Source of the DNA: an uncultured Bacteroidales bacterium
Lineage (GTDB): Bacteria > Bacteroidota > Bacteroidia > Bacteroidales > ML635J-15
Assembly (NCBI GenBank): GCA_905233405.1
Contig: CAJOEG010000096.1
Coordinates: 1 to 10,133, forward strand
Length of the DNA: 10,133 nt
Direction: 5' to 3'
Shown here: piece by piece, positions 6,185 to 10,133 of the stretch
Position numbering within the stretch: position 1 is the first letter of the stretch
Layout of the letters: each line of letters begins with the position of its first letter
Program-made: the position numbers and the translations under genes
The notes under the pieces: generated by a model
Seen by the model: the letters and a program-made list of their open reading frames with translations, nothing else
Databases searched by the model: none
What the model was told of the DNA's origin: nothing

Positions 6185-9100
6185 TCCTGACGGTTTACTG
6201 TCTGCTGCGTGACGTTACGATTCACCAAATCCCTGATGTTCTGCTCCATCATCTTGTTGGCTTCCTTCAGATACTTGGCTGCATCGGGACTAAGTTCTCC
6301 ATTCATCATATCGTTCATCATCTTCTGCATCATCTCCTGCTGCATAAGCATTTTTGCAAGTTGCTCGCCGCTCTGCGCCTGCTGACCATTTTTCTTCATC
6401 TGGTCTAGCATCTGCTGCATCTGCTGTTTCAGTTGCTGCTGCATATCGCGCATCTGTCCCATCTGCTTTTGCTGCGGCTGTCCCTGTCCTTTGTTCTTGC
6501 ACTTGTTGCAACTAGAACTCGAACTAGAATTGTTTTGCATCTGCTGCTGTTGCATCTGGTCGAGAAGTTCGGAAAGCAACAAAGCAAGATTGTTTGCCGA
6601 AGTCAATACCTTCTGCTGAGAAGTCTGCGCCTGATATTTCTGCGAATTACCCAAGAAATCCATTACCGACGACAAACCTTTGCGAATCTCCATGACATCC
6701 TTTGAGACCATCGAAGCCATACCCGGCACCCGTGCCGACAATGCATTGATAGAATCCCTGATTACAGCAAAGTTATCGGTTATATTCTTCTGACGGACAA
6801 CAAAATCCTTGTACTGCGGCGACTTGTACGACAAAGGCTTCATTCCCGACATTATGTCTTCCTGGTCGAACGAGAAAGTGAGCACATTTTCGAGCAACTG
6901 CCTTACGTTCTCCATATTCTCGCCGTTCTCCTCCATCTCCATCTGCGCCATCATCGAGTTCATCTTCTCCGAAAGCTGCTGCATCTTCTGCGAACTGTTC
7001 TTCTGCTTGTCCGATGCCTTGTTGTTCTTGTTGTCGTTAAGGTCGTCGCTGGACTGCTGCATCTCGTTTGAGATGTCGTTCATATCTTCTTTGAAATCCT
7101 GCAAAGGCATTGGTTCCTTCAAGTCGGAATTCTTGTCCAATGTCTTCTCGTACTCTTCTTTCAACTTATCGAACTGCTCGTTGAGTTCGTTCTGTTCCTT
7201 TTTCAGTTCTTCCTGCGACTTGCTCTTATCCTTGGTTTCTTCGGCGAGTTTCTTTTCCTTCTCGGCAAGGTTCTCCATCTGGTCGGCAATGCTCTTCACA
7301 CGCTCCTCGACCTCTGAACGTTTCAGCAGTTCGAGAGTGTTGTCCATGTTCTGCTCCATCTCCTCGACCGACATCTTGAACTCCTCCGACTTCTTGAAAA
7401 ACTCGTCCTTGTTGAAGTCCTCCATCAATTTCTTCATCTCCTCAATCATCTGGCGCATCTCGTCAGTCATAAGGTTTTCCATGAGGGCGTTTATTTCGGC
7501 CTGCTTCTTCAGAAGTTCCTCGCTCTTCGAGAATTGCTCCTTTGCCTGCTGAAGCTGGTTCTGCTCCTGCTTTATCTGCTCCATAAGCTGTTCGAGCTGG
7601 TCTTCCTTCTCGATGATGTCCTGCATAAGTTGCGAACGGTCGTATGGAGAAAGGCTTTCGTTGACAAGTTTGCGTTTCAACTCATCGATGCTCTTCTTGA
7701 TGTCCTCGCTGATTTTCTTTGCCTCATCAACCTTGTTCTCAGTTTCGTTGTTGGTCTGGTCGCTCATATCCTGCAAGTCCTGAGCCGACGGAATATTGAA
7801 TTCCATAACCTTTGAGCGAGCAGTCTTTGGTCCGCTGTAACCATCATTGTCGGCGACCTCGAAATAGTACGTAAGCTTGTTGCCGGTATGCTCAACCGAT
7901 GCAAAATCAAACGCATAGTAGAAATCCTGCGAACTCAGCCTCTGAGAAAACTGCACTGGTGACTTTGAAATTTCCTTGTCGCCGTCAAAACAATGGAAAG
8001 TCAGACGAGTGAAGCCATAGTCGTCATCAATTGCACCCTTGAAATACACGATTGCAGGATTGGTGCTGTCCTTCGCTTCATTTACAACAATTGCCGGATA
8101 AAGGTCTGGAATTACGCGGATGCGATACTTGATGTCAACAAGTTCGCTGAAATAGTCGTTGGCGACAAACAGCGAATAGTCACTGCTGGCGGTTATGCGT
8201 TTGCTCAACTTGTACTCGTTGTTGTTCTTTTCTGTCGGCAGAATGGTGCTATCCATCACTACAACAAGCGAATCGAGGTTTGCAGTTCCGAAAGTCCAAA
8301 CCACATTTGAGCCAATCGGCACTTCCATATCACCGGAGTTCTTGATTTCAATGGCATCGAGACCAGTATAAGCCATAGGCGTAATGTTCACCTTGAAATC
8401 CAGAATTATAGGTGCTGGCAAAACGCTCACCTCGTAATCCTTCGACTCTACATCCTGTGCCGTAAAATAGAACTTGAACGAATTATTGAGCGTCTTGAAG
8501 TCGTACTTGAAGGTCGATGCCGACAGTTTTTCCATGTAGAAGGCATTTCCACCAAAGTTTATCATTACCTGTTCGGGAACGTAGTCACCTTTGACAGAAA
8601 GATTTACAGTAAAATCATCGCCCTGCCTTACCTGCAGCGAATCGTTTTCCAAGTAGAAAGCAAACGGTGCTGGCATCTCGAAATGCTCGTCGTACTTCAC
8701 AATTCGCTCGGTGCCTTCGGTAACGATTGCCGGCTTGAACGAAATTATCAGCAAAAAAACCAGCACGACAGGAGCCAAATACACCAGATACTTGACATTC
8801 TTCTTTATCTTTATTGCAGACAGGAACGGTATTGGCGAAAGTTTCTCGATTCTCTGCGAGATACTTGCATAAATAAGGTCGCGAGTTTCAGAATTCGTCT
8901 CCAGCAACGAGTTGAGTTCCAAAGTGTTCTGCAACTTGTCGGCAACTTCGGGGAAATGCTTGCCAAGAATGCGGCTGGCCTCGGAATACGACAAGCGTTT
9001 GCCGATTTTCATAAGCTTCAGCAACGGCCAGAGTATCATAGTTACAAAGACAATCGCATAGAGCGTTATCGAGGATACAAATAGTGCGGTACGGAAAGCC

Positions 9101-9258
9101 GACGAGAATCTGCCGTAATATTCCGCTATCACAATAATGAGATACCACAGACCTGAAATGGCGAGCGCAAGTATAACACCCTTTACTATCTTGTTCAGAT
9201 AGTATTTCCTGATAAACTTATCAAGTTTGGAAATCAGTATGTTATACTTTTCGTCCAT
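6028..9258 (-). CDS. DUF4175 family membrane coiled-coil protein, frameshifted near the C-terminus
   Basis: The ORF is 1076 codons, of which about 1025 are in the original frame. Two transmembrane helices (about 27-46, 58-80) and a third at 155-173 anchor the protein. A beta-rich region follows (about 185-485, with Ig-like pieces such as DDDYGFTRLTFHCFDGDKE), then a long charged coiled coil (about 490-770). A conserved helical segment spans about 790-895 (FDQEDIMSGM, DSINALSARVPGM, EIRKGL). A Met/Gln-rich region (about 895-1000) carries a Ser run and Cys917-x2-Cys920. This is the DUF4175 architecture of Bacteroidota, biochemically uncharacterised but often beside ybeY. After Glu1025 the frame reads an unrelated Arg/Lys/Ser-rich tail of 51 residues, while the expected tail lies in the -1 frame. 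Restored, the protein would have about 1097 residues. The cause may be a real mutation or a sequencing or assembly indel; most of the protein would survive either way. Confidence 0.85.
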   Translation of the reverse strand: MDEKYNILISKLDKFIRKYYLNKIVKGVILALAISGLWYLIIVIAEYYGRFSSAFRTALFVSSITLYAIVFVTMILWPLLKLMKIGKRLSYSEASRILGKHFPEVADKLQNTLELNSLLETNSETRDLIYASISQRIEKLSPIPFLSAIKIKKNVKYLVYLAPVVLVFLLIISFKPAIVTEGTERIVKYDEHFEMPAPFAFYLENDSLQVRQGDDFTVNLSVKGDYVPEQVMINFGGNAFYMEKLSASTFKYDFKTLNNSFKFYFTAQDVESKDYEVSVLPAPIILDFKVNITPMAYTGLDAIEIKNSGDMEVPIGSNVVWTFGTANLDSLVVVMDSTILPTEKNNNEYKLSKRITASSDYSLFVANDYFSELVDIKYRIRVIPDLYPAIVVNEAKDSTNPAIVYFKGAIDDDYGFTRLTFHCFDGDKEISKSPVQFSQRLSSQDFYYAFDFASVEHTGNKLTYYFEVADNDGYSGPKTARSKVMEFNIPSAQDLQDMSDQTNNETENKVDEAKKISEDIKKSIDELKRKLVNESLSPYDRSQLMQDIIEKEDQLEQLMEQIKQEQNQLQQAKEQFSKSEELLKKQAEINALMENLMTDEMRQMIEEMKKLMEDFNKDEFFKKSEEFKMSVEEMEQNMDNTLELLKRSEVEERVKSIADQMENLAEKEKKLAEETKDKSKSQEELKKEQNELNEQFDKLKEEYEKTLDKNSDLKEPMPLQDFKEDMNDISNEMQQSSDDLNDNKNNKASDKQKNSSQKMQQLSEKMNSMMAQMEMEENGENMENVRQLLENVLTFSFDQEDIMSGMKPLSYKSPQYKDFVVRQKNITDNFAVIRDSINALSARVPGMASMVSKDVMEIRKGLSSVMDFLGNSQKYQAQTSQQKVLTSANNLALLLSELLDQMQQQQMQNNSSSSSSCNKCKNKGQGQPQQKQMGQMRDMQQQLKQQMQQMLDQMKKNGQQAQSGEQLAKMLMQQEMMQKMMNDMMNGELSPDAAKYLKEANKMMEQNIRDLVNRNVTQQTVNRQEHYRQKTARTSAKPSRSASRTRQRNTNSAIPTRLSRKRKAKLGSTNCCKCRI

Positions 9259-9275
9259 TTAAATTTCAAAACGAA

Positions 9276-9307
9276 CAAAAATAGTAAAAAATGGCGATAC
9301 TGTCAAA
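9276..9307 (-). promoter_or_regulatory. Promoter of the DUF4175-ybeY operon
   Basis: On the minus strand a TTTG (plus 9304-9307) is followed after 20 bp by TATTTTTG (plus 9276-9283). This is an exact fit to the Bacteroidota housekeeping promoter, -33 TTTG and -7 TAnnTTTG. The -7 box ends 17 bp before the ATG at 9258, giving a very short leader, in keeping with starts that do not use Shine-Dalgarno pairing. Confidence 0.55.
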
Positions 9308-9360
9308 ATAAAAATTAAGTATGGATAATTAATAATGGGCAAACAAACAGAACTACATCC

Positions 9361-9370
9361 AACCCAATAT
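9361..9370. repeat. 10-bp direct repeat, left copy, beside the toxin-antitoxin module
   Basis: AACCCAATAT occurs here and again at 9941-9950 in the same orientation. The copies lie outside the toxin stop (9403) and the antitoxin promoter. The match does not extend on either side. It may be a footprint of module insertion or chance in AT-rich DNA. Confidence 0.4.
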
Positions 9371-9402
9371 ACCGAAGTTAGTGAATTTGTTAATCGTCAA
9401 GA

Positions 9403-9675
9403 TTATTTGTCAGAATAATGTCCGCGAAGAGATACGACGTTAATAATCTGATCTTCTTCGTACACCTCATAAATAAGACGATTTTTCTTGTCTATATGCC
9501 GCGACCAGAAACCGGTCATATTTTTCTTCAATGGTTCAGGCTGACCAATTCCGTTTTTATAGTCAATAAGTATTGCTGTCAACAACTGCGTAATTTTTTT
9601 CAACGCTTGTTTGTTGCCAGATTGTTTCCAATATTCCAAATCTTCTAACGCGTCAGGAGTATAGACTATTTCCAT
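9403..9675 (-). CDS. yoeB: YoeB/Txe-family mRNA interferase toxin
   Basis: A 90-residue RelE-superfamily toxin, about the length of E. coli YoeB. Such toxins cleave mRNA at the ribosomal A site when released from the antitoxin. The YoeB signature is present in order: GIGQPEPLKKNMTGFWSRHI (43-60), NRLIYEV (65-71) and SLRGHYSDK (82-90). By position the catalytic set would be Glu47, Arg66, His86 and Tyr87; Arg59 corresponds to the SRRI arginine, although the second Arg of that motif is His60. All key residues are kept, so the toxin is predicted to be active. Its ATG lies inside the last codons of the antitoxin gene (10-bp overlap), the usual arrangement for coupled synthesis with the antitoxin first. 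Confidence 0.92.
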   Translation of the reverse strand: MEIVYTPDALEDLEYWKQSGNKQALKKITQLLTAILIDYKNGIGQPEPLKKNMTGFWSRHIDKKNRLIYEVYEEDQIINVVSLRGHYSDK

Positions 9676-9875
9676 AAGTCTTCAATAGCAATTTTTACAC
9701 ACTCGCCACGTTTATATGCTTCGCGTCCGCGTTCTGCTTTTGCGACAATTTCCGGATTGTATTTTGGCTCGTCCTCCTTTGACACGGTCACTATAGCACC
9801 AAGTTTCCGCATGACGGACAAAAGCGCATTCATCTCTCTCTTATTCTTGCTATATTCTATTGTTACCGTACACAT
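9666..9875 (-). CDS. Small antitoxin partner of the YoeB toxin
   Basis: A 69-residue protein from an ATG at 9875. It is called an antitoxin from its size, its place upstream of and overlapping the toxin, and its C-terminus: NPEIVAKAERGREAYKRGEC followed by VKIAIEDLWK. This resembles the helix-plus-strand tail ending in DLW(K) with which Bacteroidota antitoxins wrap YoeB-type toxins. Residues 1-32 (CTVTIEYSKNKREMNALLSV, then LGAIVTV) do not look like the Phd/YefM DNA-binding fold that normally partners YoeB. They recall the short strand-helix N-termini of DUF2683-like proteins, but I cannot confirm membership. Residues 33-40 (SKEDEPKY) would be a flexible linker. Whether it represses its own promoter is uncertain, since no clear DNA-binding motif is seen. 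Confidence 0.75.
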   Translation of the reverse strand: MCTVTIEYSKNKREMNALLSVMRKLGAIVTVSKEDEPKYNPEIVAKAERGREAYKRGECVKIAIEDLWK

Positions 9876-9895
9876 ATATCTGATTTTTGACTTTG

Positions 9896-9925
9896 CAAAA
9901 TTAGTAAAAAATAAGATTGTCTCAA
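9896..9925 (-). promoter_or_regulatory. Promoter of the toxin-antitoxin module
   Basis: On the minus strand a TTGA (plus 9922-9925) is followed after 18 bp by TAATTTTG (plus 9896-9903), a good -7 match. The -7 box ends 20 bp before the antitoxin ATG. Its 17-bp core at 9896-9912 matches that of the DUF4175 promoter (9276-9292) at 16 positions. Confidence 0.45.
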
Positions 9926-9940
9926 TATTTATGGTATATT

Positions 9941-9950
9941 AACCCAATAT
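9941..9950. repeat. 10-bp direct repeat, right copy
   Basis: A second copy of AACCCAATAT, about 580 bp from the first, placed just beyond the toxin-antitoxin promoter. Together the copies bracket the whole module, promoter included. Confidence 0.4.
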
Positions 9951-9990
9951 TATGATAATGCATGCAAGTTATTTGGAATATAGTGAAAAG

Positions 9991-10082
9991 GAGGAATTTG
10001 TATGTCAGAAAAAATTTATACTATAGAAGAATTAAAAAAGATGTTATCAGAAGTTTTAAGGAATTCTAAGGTAAAGAAGTAA
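9991..10082 (+). CDS. Possible 26-residue ORF with strong Shine-Dalgarno, perhaps a truncated gene remnant
   Basis: AAAAGGAGG (9987-9995) lies 6 bp before an ATG at 10002. The ORF reads 26 codons to a TAA at 10080-10082: MSEKIYTIEELKKMLSEVLR, then NSKVKK. Its GC content is 18 of 78 (23%), well below the genes to the left, and such a strong Shine-Dalgarno is unusual among the window's genes. The peptide resembles the first helix of MNT-type nucleotidyltransferases (TIEEL..ML..VL...KVKK, normally followed by a LFGSYA-like motif). The frame stops just before that motif would come. It may be a broken gene, a genuine tiny peptide or chance. From 10083 to the window end I see no further gene. Confidence 0.3.
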
Positions 10083-10133
10083 AGATAGAATAATGATTTA
10101 TCTGTATTATGGGGAACAATAAAAGAAAGTTTA

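Noticed and set aside
6184..6225. Programmed -1 ribosomal frameshift in DUF4175
   Set aside because: No slippery heptamer or convincing downstream structure is visible in the short overlap. The partial AGTAAAC does not fit X-XXY-YYZ.
6809..7552. Long plus-strand ORF (247 codons) antisense to DUF4175, rich in Ser, Phe and Cys
   Set aside because: It is the mirror of a Glu/Lys/Gln-rich coiled coil. The composition is explained by the opposite strand, and there is no domain or start signal.
9335..9418. Plus-strand 27-codon ORF (MGKQTELHPTQYTEVSEFVN...)
   Set aside because: It overlaps the 3' end of the toxin gene in convergent orientation, has no ribosome-binding site or promoter of its own, and has no recognisable family. 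It is probably chance.

Overview
The window looks like the chromosome of a member of the Bacteroidota, probably order Bacteroidales and possibly uncultured. Four things support this: a type IX secretion (T9SS) C-terminal sorting domain, a DUF4175 giant membrane coiled-coil protein directly upstream of ybeY, promoters of the TTTG-N(18-20)-TAnnTTTG type, and starts without Shine-Dalgarno sequences in nearly all genes. No RNA gene, CRISPR array or insertion sequence was found.

Layout. (1) Positions 1-1614, minus strand: a two-gene unit encoding a small secreted T9SS protein and, 17 bp downstream, a secreted protein with a tail-fibre-like N-terminal region and a FISUMP-like C-terminal domain. The second gene runs off the left edge. 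(2) 1615-1734: a divergent intergenic region with candidate promoters for both directions. (3) 1735-5493, plus strand: a tightly packed three-gene unit. It encodes a hemerythrin/RIC-like di-iron protein, a NarL/LuxR-type regulator whose receiver has lost its phosphoacceptor Asp, and a large TMTC-like GT-C membrane protein with C-terminal TPRs. (4) 5502-9258, minus strand: DUF4175 protein followed by ybeY, converging on the TPR gene with only 8 bp between stops. The DUF4175 frame is shifted near its 3' end. The displaced frame still encodes a typical charged C-terminus that ends 2 bp before ybeY. (5) 9403-9875, minus strand: a YoeB-family toxin with an overlapping small antitoxin, its own promoter and a 10-bp direct repeat on either side. 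(6) 9876-10133: very AT-rich DNA with a strong Shine-Dalgarno and a 26-codon ORF, unlike the rest of the window.

How the genes may work together. The hemerythrin-like protein and the atypical regulator are probably co-transcribed and may form an oxygen, nitric oxide or redox response pair (inference). The TMTC-like protein may be a glycosyltransferase of the envelope, which would fit a genome that exports T9SS cargo, but no direct link is visible. DUF4175-ybeY looks like a housekeeping unit. The most notable observations are the DUF4175 frameshift, the degenerate receiver paired with a di-iron protein, the non-canonical antitoxin, and the foreign-looking right end.
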